64,000 nucleotides of DNA, taken from assembly GCA_001643675.2 (NCBI GenBank), contig LSRY02000004.1, forward strand, positions 1,473,501 to 1,537,500. The letters run 5' to 3'. The notes beneath the pieces are model-generated. The model was given only the letters and a program-made list of their open reading frames with translations. It made no database searches and was not told the origin of the DNA. The stretch is from Monocercomonoides exilis (taxonomy: Eukaryota; Preaxostyla; Oxymonadida; Polymastigidae). Numbering within the stretch: the stretch's first letter is position 1; the number at the start of each line of letters is the position of its first letter. Below are positions 43,368 through 54,819 of this stretch, one piece after another. A program made the position numbers and the translations under genes.

Positions 43368-46300
43368 TCAAGATGGAACATTCTGTTGGCCATTGTTTTT
43401 CTCTTTTTCATTGATCTTACAAATCAAACTATCATTTGTCTTATCTGATGTATTTTCAATGCAAATTGCATCAGACACAGTGAGCATCACAGCTCCCGGA
43501 GGAAAGAGCTGTATAAACTCTCTCTTCAAATGTAGAAGCGATGGACGCTCGTTCATCTTGCTCGAGAAACATATCTTTACAATTTCTTTAAGTGTTTGTT
43601 TTTGGATTGCTTCGATTTTTGGCCTCTCTCCATTCATAATCTTCTGCCCCGCCACCTCGGCCTCATACTCTCCAAACGGGATCTTCAGCGTCAAGCACTC
43701 CCACAGCATCATCCCAATTGAAAAGGCAACAGATTCCTTTGTTGCCCCCATCTTCTTGTTGATCAACAGCTCGGGCGCCTTCCACCTCAGGCATTCTTTT
43801 TTGTAATCATCCTCGTCCTCAAATGCTGAAGAGGGCAGAGAGTCATCATCATCGTCGTCGCTTGCAGATGTCACAACAGTTGATGAAGAGATAGATGATG
43901 AATCTGAATCATCAGAAGAGAAGTCGGAGCGCATGACGATGCAGATGACCATGTGCTCGGAGAACAACACAATGTGAGGACTCAGATTGGCAAGTGAAGA
44001 GAGAGGATTGTCCATCTCATCAAAGGAGTGGAGAGCAAGGTTGGCCACCCAGAACAGGATTTGGACAGCTGTATATTCTCTCTCCTGAAGCGTGCCAATT
44101 GCCATCTCTTTCTTCTCATTCCTTCCGTGAAGCAGCATGAACAATGAATCCCTCAAATCCACAATCAGTTTCTCATGAGGAGAAGAACATGCCATTGCAT
44201 CCACCAGATTCGACATCGATGAAGTGGTTGGACACAGATCCTCTCTCCGAACAAATGTGGATTCTGTGTCTGAAGTGTCTGTGGTTGAAGTGGTTGAAGT
44301 GGATGGTGATGGTGATCTCTTTCTTGTTTCCTCTTCCTCTTCCACCTTCTCCAATGCCCAATCAGGGATCTTGTCTGAATCTCTCCCCAAAATATATTCG
44401 GTGGAGCCACTTTCGGATAGAAGATGCTCTGATGACTCCGAATGTCCCAAGCTTTTCTCATACACCCTCTTCTTCATCCTCTCTTCATTCTTCTTCTCTG
44501 CTTCCCTCTCAGCTCTTCTCCACTGATCTTCTGGAGACATCTCCATCGTTACCATCTCAAATGCTTTTAGGTCCTTCTTCACTGTGTCTTCCACAATTAC
44601 CTCCAGCTCTTCTGTTCTTTTCTTTTGCTTTCTCCAACGGACAATAAATATAATCAATGCAATCAAAAGTAGTACAACAATTGCGATGCAAACAATAAAT
44701 GCCCACGAAGAGTTTGATCCTTTTTCTCCTTCAGCAAGGTTTTCATTTCCTTTTGGTTCAGATTCACTTGCATTCTTCAGAATGAATGAATTTGTAAAAG
44801 AAGGATTATCAGTAACTCCGAATAGGATATGCACACTCACTTCTATTTCATCTACACAACTACCGATTAGATTTTTTGCCACACTTCCTTCAGCTTCTCT
44901 TTCTGATAAGAATTTATTTGAATCAAAATCGTGTTTTTCAATCTCTTTCTCTTCTCCTTTCCTCTTCACAACTGAGAATGACAGATTGCATGGAACAAGA
45001 AGTATCCCTTTGAATGTCAGCTTCATTCGATCTGTCTCTTCTTTTGCTTCCACACTCTCCAGCACAGGAATAAAGAATGATGAATCCCTTTCTGAAACAA
45101 TCCCTTCAAAACTGCATCCATCATTCAGCATCCAAAATGAAGTATTATCCTTCAATCCATCTCCTCCTTTCAAACTCATCACATTCAATATTCCTGAATC
45201 TGAACAGATGATATTTCTTCTCAATGATAGATATCCTTCAATTGAGGGATTATTGTCAATGAACTCTCCTTTCTCAATTATCACATTTCCTCCACCCATT
45301 GTTATTCCACCTTCTGGTGAATTCCAGATTGTTGTGTCTTTCATCAAAACAGAACTCTTTACAACATCAACAAGAGATCCTGACCATCTGCACATCTCTT
45401 CTTCTTCATTCAAATTCTTTTCATTTCTTTCGTTTGAACTCCCATCATAAATGCAACTGTCCATTTTCACATCCGTGCAATCCTCCAATTTCATCAATTT
45501 CCCTTTTGTGGTCTTTGAGCTGACTCCGCCCATTGTGCAATTTGTCAATTGTATCGTCTTTTTCATTGACAGGCAAGATATCAAAGATTCTTCATTTCTT
45601 TTAACTGTGATATTTTCTGTATTGAAATCTTTAATTGTTAATTGATCACATTCGTTTATATCTATTAGAGAGCATTCTATTGTTGAATTGCAAATCGTTA
45701 ATGAATCAATTACTGATGAAAGCGAAGACGAAAGATGCAATGCAGATTTTTGAAGAATAAGATTTGATATTGTGCATCCATCAAGTTGTAATCCTCCTTT
45801 TTTCATATTAATGATGTGAAATGGAATGTTTGAAAAAGCAGTATTTCCTCCTTCCGTTAATTGTTTTGAGCCGAATGAACAATTCATCACTTCAAGAATC
45901 TCTCCCTCTGGTGTTACAAATGATTCATGTGAAGAGATGAAATTTGAATCAAACACAAAATTCGCTCTCAGCAATGAGACTGTTCCAGTTGTCGTTATCA
46001 ATGCCTCTCTTGTTCTTTCAATTCCTGGTTTCACTTCAACTTCACACATCTCTCTGCTCTTCGAACTCAAACTCATATCCTTCAGATTAACCTCTCCACT
46101 AATCACACTCTTTCCAACAACGAATATCAGACTCAGAATATCTGAGGTCAAATGAGCAAGGCCATGATCAATCGAGGCACATGGAAGTGTGTTTGTTCCA
46201 CACTGTTTTTCGTTTGATCCATTCACGCTGCTCACAATGATCGTGTCACTCTTATGAATCGTCACAAATCCAATAAGATCTGTGTCAACTGTATACTGGC

Positions 46301-49300
46301 ATTCATCAATTCCATATATTGCATTAATTCGTGAATAATGATTCTCTCGAAGATCAAATTGAAATTGGCTTTCATTGATCTGCGATGTGATGTTGTAGCA
46401 TTCAATGAAAATATCATTCCCCACTTTTGCTGTGTTAGCACTGAACTTCATCCCCACAAATGTGAAATCCAATTCTCCTCTTTCCTTTGCTGCTAAATAC
46501 ACTCCTCCTCCTTTTCCTGTGCTATTATTGCAGCTACAATGACTGATTGTTGAGTCAATCATCTTCATTGATCCAGATGCACAGAGCGTAAAGAATATTG
46601 CTCCTCCTTTTTCACTCGTTTCTGCTTTGTCTTCTGTGATGTTGTTCTCATTCACAACCAAACAAAAAATTTTCTCACTTTTTGACTCAAAAACGCTTGG
46701 TCCATTGTCACTTCTCTTCACTCCTGAAAATGATGATTTCTCAATCTCAATATTTGCACATTCTTCACCTCCTTCATTTATCTTTGTTGTTAATTCAGGT
46801 CCTTTGATCAGAAGAAGACATCCTTTGCTTTCATTTAACGACTCCACTCGAACATTCATCAAATGACAAGCAATCAAAGAATCGTGAACAACAAATATAC
46901 TATTTCCAACATTGCATGATTTCATTGACAAACCATTCACTTCCACACTTCCTTCAATAACATCCACAAATACACAATCAAATCCATTGTTCACTCCTGC
47001 TTCTGAATGGAATGAACATTCGCGTATCACCAAATCTCCTCCTTTGTTCGAAATTATTGTTTTGGCTGAGTTGTCAAATCCAGATGTCAGTTGCAGTTGG
47101 ATATTCCTCAATTCGAGGTGAATTTCATTTTCCATGAAATATTCCAGTTGACTTCCAATTGCTTTTTCAAAATTCAATTTGGCTTTAACATTCTCTTCTC
47201 CCACATTTACACTCTTTTTGATTAAATAATTGGACGTGTTGAACGAATCTCGAATTATTGTTGATCTTTCAATTTGAATTGTTTTCAATCCAGTCCCCAT
47301 TTCCATATTTTTAATCCCTTTCCACATTGTGAAACAAGGTTCTTCCTCACTTCCACATCTTGTAACATCAAATCCTTTTGATGAGATAAATATCTCAAAT
47401 GAGCTGTATGGTACGATGAATATGAACAAGTCTTTGTTTGAATGATGACTATCACTTCCAACAAACAAATTATTATCGCCTTTCATTGATGAATAATCAA
47501 ACTTGAATGACTCATTTGTCACAGAATTGTTGAAATCCTTTCCCAAAATGAACACATTCTTTCCAATAGATGCATTGTTGTTCGCAAATGAAACGTTTTC
47601 AAAGAGAAATGGCGTTTCATTCAAACAATTTTGACAATCCAAATACAAGAATCCTCCTTTTCCATTTGTTGTCAAAAGTGAACAAGATGATACATTTGTC
47701 GACTTGATCACTAATTCTTCATTCTCTTGAAATATCACTCTAACAACACCTCCTTCTTTGCTGCCTGTATTTTCAATGTGCGAAAAGTTGGTGTTTTCAA
47801 ACAAAAGAGAAGAAAATATCATCAATGGAGATACACCAAATGAATGCTCCACCAAAGTGCATCCTTGCATTGTGCAATTCAACAGTTTCACTTTGTATTC
47901 TCCTTCACTTTCTCCTTCATTCACATTTCCTGAGGAAAGTGAAAATAAAAATAATGAGACCGATGATTTCACATCTGAAATCGTGACAAAGTTTAATCCA
48001 ACCGTCTTCCCAGTCGATTTGATCAAGGAAAAACAAATTGTACTTTGCTTTCCTCCAACCACATTCATCGCGCAGTTCTTCATGTGCAACTCTCCATTTT
48101 GGGTGCTTGATTCGATCACTGATGTGATTGTTTTGCTAAAACTCGAAGGTACAACAATCCCAATGAACTTCATTTCTGTCGGTGATGTAGATTTCAGAAT
48201 ACATTCTTCAGATCCACTCACTTCTGTTTGGCATTCTAACTCCACAATTGTCTCAGTTCTTGCCTTCATGAACATTCCACCCACATTCACACACCCAGTT
48301 ATATTCGATTTTGAGCACAGAATTATCTCCTTTTTAACATTCAGCGTTCTCTTCAAACGCCCCATCCCATAATTCACATTCAAACATGGAGCCTTTTCCA
48401 GACCACAATACATCTTCTCTACTCCAATTACTCCATCAACAAATACAGAATCAGCTGTATATCCGTCCAAAAATATAAACAGGTCCACATACCAATTTCT
48501 AAACATTTGCGTTCTATCGCTCCCAAATACGGAGTTGTCTTTCTGAGTGATGCTTCTCATGAAGTCGAACAAGGGCTCTTTCACAGAAGCAACAAGGGAT
48601 TCGCACACAAAATACATATCTCTTCCGACACTGGCCTTGTTGCCTGAAAACACGATATTGGTGATGGAAAAGGAGGATTCTGACACTTGTGAGCCTTCAT
48701 TGAACTCGATCATGAGAGCACCGCCTCTTCCTCCAGAACTTGTATCCTCGCTCACAGAGCAGCTGGAGAAGGTGGAATCACTCACCGAAAATGCATTGTC
48801 AGAGGCAGATGAGGCGAATGAGATGCACCCGCCATTGGTGGGAGTCTGTTGGTGTTGTGGAACTGAGTCGATGCTAGTGATGGTGCAGTTGGTGAGGGAG
48901 AGGGAGAGGGCAGGGGAGGTGGAGGAGGAGAGGACACAGCTGGTGGGGGCTGCAGTGGAGGTGATGTCGGTGATGTTGGAGGAGTTGAGAGTGAGGGGTG
49001 CTGTGAGAGAGGTGAGGTGGAAGATGCTTTGGCTGTTGAGGGTGAGACTGGTGATTGCTGTGTGGTTGAGGGCGAGGGAGCCAGCAGTGAGGAAGAAGAG
49101 AGGTGTGGAGATTGATGATGAAGATGAGGTTGTTCCGGTGATAGTGGTTGTGTTGAGGCTGAGGGAAGGGGAGTTTTCAGAGAGGTGGAAGAGGATGGGG
49201 GTGATAAGATTTGTGGAGTTGTGGGCGATGGCGACTGCAGAGATTGCGAGGGAACCCTGAGTCTGTTGGAAGAGGGCAGACGAGGCAGATGGATCTGGTG

Positions 49301-51548
49301 AAGAAGATGTTGTTGATGATGATGAGGATGAAAATGATGATGCTGATTGTGATGACTGTGAATGTGAGTTTGATGGCTGGGGAATGCCATCAGAGGATAT
49401 GATGGTAGTAGTTGTTCCATTTCCAGTGATTTTTGTATCAGATGCGAAGAAAATGAGTGTTTGAATAGGGATGAAAGTGGAATCGAGGAGGTTGAGGGAG
49501 GCGTCTTGGAGTGGAATGAAGTAGCTGAGGGCATATTCGATGGTGGCACATGGGATCCGTCCTTGTCTACCACATGCATCGGTATCAACACCGCTGTTGG
49601 CTACAATTTTGTTCTGGTTAATGAGAGGTATCCAGCCATTATACACGGGATTATCAGCTGTATTTTTATTCCATACTCTGTTTATTGGGGTTGTTGAGCA
49701 GCATTGCTGGAACGGGGATTGGGTAATACTACTGCCACCGAAGAACACATCGTTTCCTCTGCCATTTGCTGCGCTATTACAATCAAAGTCACAAAATGAC
49801 ATAAATAAATTCCCATTCATCCAGGAATACGTCATTTCCATATATATTCCAGCTCCACCATAAGTTGTTGTTGATTTCAATTTATTGTTGATGAACTGGC
49901 ATTCTTCAATTAAAAACTGACTTAATTCACTTCCTGGAGGACGTGCAAAAGTAACAGCACCAGTTGAATCTCCTCCGGAATTTGCAATACACTCACATTT
50001 GGAAAATATGAATTTCGCACTAGATGGCATTTTACTGAACCAGAAATACCAGCCAATTCCACACCAACTTGTTATTTTGCAATGTTCAACTTTGTTTTCT
50101 GAAATACAATAAATAGAAAGCGATTGGGGATTAGAAATGCAAGTTGCTCCTCCATGTGCTGCTAGACATTTTGAAAAATTGGATTTTGTGATATTAATAT
50201 TTGATAAACTTTCAAAATATAATGCCCCACCATAAGCATTGTTTGAACAGTTATTGAATAAGCAAGAAGTGATTGTCAGATTCGCATTTGTGCAGTTTAC
50301 AAGAAGGGCACCTCCATTATCACTTCCACTATTTGAGTTATTCCATTCGCACCATTCAAAGCGATGGTTATTTACATCGAACGAAGTCAATCTTCCCGGG
50401 GTTTTTCTTTGGGTTTCAGTTCCCACATGAACCACAGGATCATTTGACAAAGAGCGTGTTTGGTGGAGGAAAGATGCATTGAAGGCAGAGAGAGAGGTGG
50501 AGGGGCTGTTGAGGTTTGGGAGAATGACACCATCGATGGGATTGTGGGTGTGGAGGAAGATGGTGGAGTGGATGGAAAGTGATGAGTGAAGAGAGAAGGA
50601 GGGGGTTGCATTGATGTTGGTGTTGGTGGTTGTAGAAGAAGTGGTTGAGGTGGTTGAGGTGAATGGGTTGAGTGAGTGTGAGGGAAGGGATGGAAGTGAT
50701 AGAGGGGATTGGGGAGATGAGATGTTGGAGAAGAGGGTGTTTGAGAGATGGAGATTGAGGTGGATTTGGAGGTGAGGATGGGATTGGTGATGGATATGGA
50801 GAGGGGAAGGGGAAGAGGAAATGGAAGGAGAAGGGGAAGAGGAAGGGGAAGGGGAAGAAAAAGAAGAGGAAGAGGATGGGGATGAGGATGAGAAAGATGA
50901 AGGAGAAGAGGAAAGGGAAGGAGAAGGAGAAGGAGAAGGGGAAGAGAGGGAAGAAGGAGAAAAAAGGAAAGGCTGGGTGAGGGAGATGAAAGAGGAGAAA
51001 GAGGAGTGGGAGATGGAGAAGGAGGCAGGGATTGGGGAGTGGACATTATGGAGGAGATTGTTTGGGGTGGAGAAGAGGGGGAAGGAAAAGATGGCAGGTT
51101 GAGGGGTGATGAGGGAGAAGTTTGTGAGGGCGAGGGAGGCATGGGCAGAGAGGAAAAGCGGAGATTTTGCTGCTGGATTGACATAGCAAGTGGAGGAGCA
51201 GATAGTGGCAGCGGAGTGGTATTGGGCAGCGAGGAGTTGACAACCAGTGAGAGGGATGATGTTGAGATGAGTCATACACAAGGAGGCGTTGATGAGGGCG
51301 AGGCTTGTCTGAACTCCACAGATGGGATCACCAGTGACTTTAATAGCTTTCTCTAACGGAATGCCAAAAATTTTGCTATACTTTCCAATTTCATTTTCAA
51401 TGTTAATTTTGCCTTTCTGAACCTCTTCGTTCATTTCTAGTTGAACTTGTCTTTCAGAAATGTTCATGCAATTACAGCAGTGAACAATAAGAAATAACAA
51501 TGCAGTAAAATTGTATGCTACCCTCGTATGTGCACAGAATCTCATCAT
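43368..51548 (-). CDS. Single-pass surface protein: beta-helix-like modules and a kinase-like tail
   Basis: An intronless frame of 2,726 residues ending at TGA. It starts with a signal peptide (about 1-28). A Ser/Pro-rich stretch (about 170-340) follows. The ectodomain is then built of short repeats of the right-handed beta-helix (Pmp-like) type, such as DNGGALLVNCTNANLTITS and AYGGALYFES. Four cysteine motifs CGx4-5PC at about 659, 1048, 1398 and 1783 mark modules of 350-390 residues, each preceded by an FxxNxAxxGxDxF-type segment. One membrane helix lies at about 2282-2304. The cytosolic part ends in a kinase-like C-lobe: RWKAPELL (APE near 2591), FSIGMMLWE and NERPSLLHL (Arg2668). No Gly-rich loop is seen. 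SPHIVLF and MRSDF occupy the places of HRD and DFG, so it is probably a pseudokinase. The ligand is unknown; a sensor or adhesin is inferred. Confidence 0.85.
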   Translation of the reverse strand: MMRFCAHTRVAYNFTALLFLIVHCCNCMNISERQVQLEMNEEVQKGKINIENEIGKYSKIFGIPLEKAIKVTGDPICGVQTSLALINASLCMTHLNIIPLTGCQLLAAQYHSAATICSSTCYVNPAAKSPLFLSAHASLALTNFSLITPQPAIFSFPLFSTPNNLLHNVHSPIPASFSISHSSFSSFISLTQPFLFSPSSLSSPSPSPSPSLSSSPSSFSSSSPSSSSSFSSPSPSSSPSPSISSSPSPLHIHHQSHPHLQIHLNLHLSNTLFSNISSPQSPLSLPSLPSHSLNPFTSTTSTTSSTTTNTNINATPSFSLHSSLSIHSTIFLHTHNPIDGVILPNLNSPSTSLSAFNASFLHQTRSLSNDPVVHVGTETQRKTPGRLTSFDVNNHRFEWCEWNNSNSGSDNGGALLVNCTNANLTITSCLFNNCSNNAYGGALYFESLSNINITKSNFSKCLAAHGGATCISNPQSLSIYCISENKVEHCKITSWCGIGWYFWFSKMPSSAKFIFSKCECIANSGGDSTGAVTFARPPGSELSQFLIEECQFINNKLKSTTTYGGAGIYMEMTYSWMNGNLFMSFCDFDCNSAANGRGNDVFFGGSSITQSPFQQCCSTTPINRVWNKNTADNPVYNGWIPLINQNKIVANSGVDTDACGRQGRIPCATIEYALSYFIPLQDASLNLLDSTFIPIQTLIFFASDTKITGNGTTTTIISSDGIPQPSNSHSQSSQSASSFSSSSSSTTSSSPDPSASSALFQQTQGSLAISAVAIAHNSTNLITPILFHLSENSPSLSLNTTTITGTTSSSSSISTPLFFLTAGSLALNHTAITSLTLNSQSIFHLTSLTAPLTLNSSNITDITSTAAPTSCVLSSSTSPALSLSLTNCTITSIDSVPQHQQTPTNGGCISFASSASDNAFSVSDSTFSSCSVSEDTSSGGRGGALMIEFNEGSQVSESSFSITNIVFSGNKASVGRDMYFVCESLVASVKEPLFDFMRSITQKDNSVFGSDRTQMFRNWYVDLFIFLDGYTADSVFVDGVIGVEKMYCGLEKAPCLNVNYGMGRLKRTLNVKKEIILCSKSNITGCVNVGGMFMKARTETIVELECQTEVSGSEECILKSTSPTEMKFIGIVVPSSFSKTITSVIESSTQNGELHMKNCAMNVVGGKQSTICFSLIKSTGKTVGLNFVTISDVKSSVSLFLFSLSSGNVNEGESEGEYKVKLLNCTMQGCTLVEHSFGVSPLMIFSSLLFENTNFSHIENTGSKEGGVVRVIFQENEELVIKSTNVSSCSLLTTNGKGGFLYLDCQNCLNETPFLFENVSFANNNASIGKNVFILGKDFNNSVTNESFKFDYSSMKGDNNLFVGSDSHHSNKDLFIFIVPYSSFEIFISSKGFDVTRCGSEEEPCFTMWKGIKNMEMGTGLKTIQIERSTIIRDSFNTSNYLIKKSVNVGEENVKAKLNFEKAIGSQLEYFMENEIHLELRNIQLQLTSGFDNSAKTIISNKGGDLVIRECSFHSEAGVNNGFDCVFVDVIEGSVEVNGLSMKSCNVGNSIFVVHDSLIACHLMNVRVESLNESKGCLLLIKGPELTTKINEGGEECANIEIEKSSFSGVKRSDNGPSVFESKSEKIFCLVVNENNITEDKAETSEKGGAIFFTLCASGSMKMIDSTISHCSCNNSTGKGGGVYLAAKERGELDFTFVGMKFSANTAKVGNDIFIECYNITSQINESQFQFDLRENHYSRINAIYGIDECQYTVDTDLIGFVTIHKSDTIIVSSVNGSNEKQCGTNTLPCASIDHGLAHLTSDILSLIFVVGKSVISGEVNLKDMSLSSKSREMCEVEVKPGIERTREALITTTGTVSLLRANFVFDSNFISSHESFVTPEGEILEVMNCSFGSKQLTEGGNTAFSNIPFHIINMKKGGLQLDGCTISNLILQKSALHLSSSLSSVIDSLTICNSTIECSLIDINECDQLTIKDFNTENITVKRNEESLISCLSMKKTIQLTNCTMGGVSSKTTKGKLMKLEDCTDVKMDSCIYDGSSNERNEKNLNEEEEMCRWSGSLVDVVKSSVLMKDTTIWNSPEGGITMGGGNVIIEKGEFIDNNPSIEGYLSLRRNIICSDSGILNVMSLKGGDGLKDNTSFWMLNDGCSFEGIVSERDSSFFIPVLESVEAKEETDRMKLTFKGILLVPCNLSFSVVKRKGEEKEIEKHDFDSNKFLSEREAEGSVAKNLIGSCVDEIEVSVHILFGVTDNPSFTNSFILKNASESEPKGNENLAEGEKGSNSSWAFIVCIAIVVLLLIALIIFIVRWRKQKKRTEELEVIVEDTVKKDLKAFEMVTMEMSPEDQWRRAEREAEKKNEERMKKRVYEKSLGHSESSEHLLSESGSTEYILGRDSDKIPDWALEKVEEEEETRKRSPSPSTSTTSTTDTSDTESTFVRREDLCPTTSSMSNLVDAMACSSPHEKLIVDLRDSLFMLLHGRNEKKEMAIGTLQEREYTAVQILFWVANLALHSFDEMDNPLSSLANLSPHIVLFSEHMVICIVMRSDFSSDDSDSSSISSSTVVTSASDDDDDDSLPSSAFEDEDDYKKECLRWKAPELLINKKMGATKESVAFSIGMMLWECLTLKIPFGEYEAEVAGQKIMNGERPKIEAIQKQTLKEIVKICFSSKMNERPSLLHLKREFIQLFPPGAVMLTVSDAICIENTSDKTNDSLICKINEKEKNNGQQNVPS

Positions 51549-52032
51549 GGAAGTGGATGAAGTAAAAAAAGGATAAAGTTAAAAACTACCACGCACCCAT
51601 TTTATTAAAATCAAATTGTCATTTTTTTGATAGAATTGATTTGAAGCATTTTTTTTTTAAATGTTATTATATGTTTTGCATTCACATTGCATCTTTTTTA
51701 ATTATTATCACTTTGACAAAGTTTTTATTTTATTTTTTTTTTTTCGGAATTGATATTTCTTGAAACATTTTGAAATTACTGAAAAGATATACACAATAAA
51801 TTTGATTTAATATTTATCATTCCGTTGAGATAATGTAACTTATTTTTTCTTTCAATTAAAAAATCGAAAATTTACTGGAAGGATGATGAAAATGAATTTT
51901 ATAAAGAAAAGACTCAACTAATTTTTTGTTATTTTCATAATCGATTTGAAACGTTTAAGAAAAAATAAGAAAAAAAAATGTTTATTTAAAAATAGAACTT
52001 TTATATTAAAGAAAATTTTCTTTTTTTCAAAA
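51549..52032. other. Intergenic region upstream of the receptor gene
   Basis: AT-rich, about 480 bases, between the receptor start and tRNA-Lys. It must hold the receptor promoter; no motif is recognisable. Confidence 0.45.
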
Positions 52033-52106
52033 GCCCACCTAGCTCAGTTTGGTAGAGCGTTCGGCTTTTAACCGAACGGTCAAGGGTTCGAGTCCCTTGG
52101 TGGGCG
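52033..52106 (+). tRNA. trnK-TTT: tRNA-Lys (anticodon TTT)
   Basis: The acceptor GCCCACC pairs with GGTGGGC (52099-52105) and is followed by a G discriminator. The D arm has AGCTCAGTTTGGTAGAGC, the anticodon loop is CTTTTAA (anticodon TTT) and the T arm is AAGGG-TTCGAGT-CCCTT. All stems are complete. No intron and no encoded CCA. Confidence 0.96.
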
Positions 52107-52110
52107 TTAA

Positions 52111-52116
52111 TTTTTT
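52111..52116 (+). terminator. T6 RNA polymerase III terminator of tRNA-Lys
   Basis: Six T residues five bases after the mature 3' end. Confidence 0.8.
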
Positions 52117-52716
52117 CTGAAACTTCAAAAAAGATCAAAATAATAAAAAAAAATTAATATAAAAAATATCATAATTACCAAAAAAGTCTTGATAAAATTT
52201 TCATGATGAATTAAATCATAAAAAAATATGAATAAATAATTGATATTATTAACTATTCGAAGATTATAAACTTTTCAACAATTTTCAAATCTTTCTGTAA
52301 TGATAAAACCATTGTCATTTGAATTAATGACAATCGTTGAATACACCACAATTTCAAAAAATTAAGGAGGTGGATTGTCATTCAATTAAAAAATCCTTTC
52401 TCGGATAAACAGTTTTGAACAATCAAAAGATGTGTTTTTTTCAAACAAAACGCAAAATAATTACTTTCTTTGATATCTTTGTTAATCTTGTGTAAAAACG
52501 TTGTATAACTTCAAGGTGTAAGTAATGTCAGCTTTCTTCCACTTTTGTCTTGAATTATTTTCTACCAATTACAAAAATCGATAAAGAATATTTTTTTTAG
52601 TAAATAAAAAACCTATGTCAAAAGAAAAGAAAAATTATCAATATTTAAAAAGGAAACAATTATTGAAGAAAGTTGTGTTTGAATCTTATTTCACATCGTC
52701 CCATATGTGATATTTT
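52117..52716. other. Intergenic region between tRNA-Lys and the coiled-coil gene
   Basis: AT-rich, 600 bases, no open frame or RNA gene that can be supported. Confidence 0.5.
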
Positions 52717-54819
52717 ATGATTGAAAAAGGGTTTTTTATCAATGAAAACGCATATTACGATGAAATTTATTCAACACATCCTTCAAAAATAACACTTTCA
52801 TTGTCGTCACTGAGTTTAGAAAATATTCCAATGGATATAGCCTCTATTAAGCTTTCTCCACGATCTGAAGTTGTTTTTAAAAAGCAAGGAATCACACTCA
52901 GCGACATTGCACCAAAAAGTAAGGAACAATTTATAAAAGCATATCCTTCTCTTCCTGATCAAGTTATAAACTCCAAAAAACGAAGACACGACAAAAGAAT
53001 TCAAAGTATCAAAATGATAATAATAACATAAATTTTATGATTTTCATAACATTTCAAAAAAATTTCCAGATTTAATTGATACATTGTTACAAGTTTACGA
53101 ACAGGAAACGGATCCGTTACCTCCTTCGACACCAATTCAATCATTTGCTCGAGTTGAAGCCAATAGATTAAAAATTGTATGTCGATTGATGTTTTTCATA
53201 ATGATTCTTTATTCGTATCAAAACAGGATGAAGAAAGATTACGTGAAATCCAAACCAGCCATCAGATTGAACTTGAAATTCAAACAGAGATAAAAAAAGA
53301 GCAAGAGGAATCAATACGCGAAGCTCAGATTAAAATTCAGGAAAAAGATATGAAAAGAAAAAAACAAACACAGGAAGCAAAGAAAAAACTGCTTTCTGAA
53401 ATTGAGGAAAAGAAGCAAAGGAACGATCAAAAACATAAAATGGTTGAAGTGTATTTTACTCAGCTCGAAACAGAAAAAAAACGTGCTTTAATTCAGCACA
53501 TTGAAACAGAAGAAGAAAAACTTCAAAGGAGAAAAGCAGAACTTGAATTGGAGCGGTCTGAAAGAGAAGAAGAAGAAAAAGATAAAAGAGAAGAAAGAGC
53601 ATTTTTAATTGAGCGTCAGAAGCGAATCACAGAGTATCAAGCGGAAGTGGAAAGACAGCGCCTGAAAGAGCTGAAAGAGAAAGAAGAAGAGCTGATACGA
53701 GAAAGGGCAAAAGTGGAGAAGGAAAAGCAAGAGGCTATGAAGCAGCAGGCGATTGCGAAGAAAGAGATGCAGGAGGCTGTTGAGAAATACAAGAGGACTG
53801 GAAAGTGGGTTGCACCGAAGTTTCTGCAGAACCAGAGCCGAGCGGCAAGCTTGATAGGAGCAGGCTGTGAGCAATTTGCGCGCTTTGGAAGATCGAGAAG
53901 ACTGATAAGGAGGATGAGTGTTGTTGCTGCAAATGCGGATGGAGCAGAAGAAACAAGAAGTTCGCCTGATAAAAGAGCTGATAAAGATGGATTTGAAGGC
54001 AAAGGCAGGGTTGAAAGATGGAAGAACATCGATGACGAAGCAGTGAAAGAGGAGAAGAAGTTGCTTGAGAAAGAAGAAAAGAGCAAAGCAGAGGAAATTG
54101 AATGCTCAAGCACAATTCCTTCTGAAACAGATGAAGAGAATACATATTTGACTCAAAATGTGACTCAACCAGAAGAAGAAAATGGAAAGAAGAAAGAAAC
54201 CAGCGATGCAGAGAAGAGTTCAGAAGCAATGGCGAACAAAGCGAAAAGGAAGATGAGCAAACTTTCGACTCGATCGCTCTCTTCGAATTCGCTCAATCTT
54301 CTTTCTACACCAAGAACAACACTCGGCTCTTTATCACCCAGGCTAATGCCACTTTCATCAACCTCCTCAACCTCCTCAACATCTTCACCTTCCTCTCTCT
54401 CTTCTTCTTTTTCATCGGATTCATCTTCCTCTTCTGCATCTCCTGCAGTTGCGTTTCTTTCTTCCTCGTATCCTTCAAGAACTCCTCTCTCTCATCTGTC
54501 TTCATCAGCTTCACTGACACCTCAGCCTCATTCGAGCTCTTTGCACTTAAAGAAACTTGACGTTAATCCAGTTCACCACAATCCTCTTGTTAGATCTCAT
54601 TCTTCTCTGTCGCATTGCTCGCATTGGAGAGAAGGTTTGATTTTTATTTTTTTTTTTAACCTCTTCGTTTAAGTGATTAAATTATTCATTTATTTTTCAA
54701 TTGTTTACTTCATGTTTGTATATTTGTGCGGAATTTTGCAAAATAAATTACCACAAATTATTGCTTCAGTATTAAAGGCGCCTCAACAATTAACTCCAAG
54801 ATTTTCACCGCTTCATTGA
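52717..54819 (+). CDS. Coiled-coil protein of unknown function, 617 residues
   Basis: Four exons, 52717-53005, 53070-53176, 53228-54635 and 54770-54819 (TGA), join in frame. The first 95 residues are not low complexity. A short PLPPSTPIQSFARVEANRLK segment follows and then a continuous Glu/Lys/Gln/Arg coiled coil (about 135-325) with no insertions. It closes with a conserved-looking KRTGKWVAPKFL segment and a basic RFGRSRRLIRRMS patch. The remaining part is acidic and then Ser-rich. The last exon, coding VLKAPQQLTPRFSPLH, was added because the frame otherwise runs into poly-T intron sequence and the splice restores a natural end; this exon is less certain. I recognise no family. A scaffold or RNA-associated protein are both possible. 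Confidence 0.75.
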
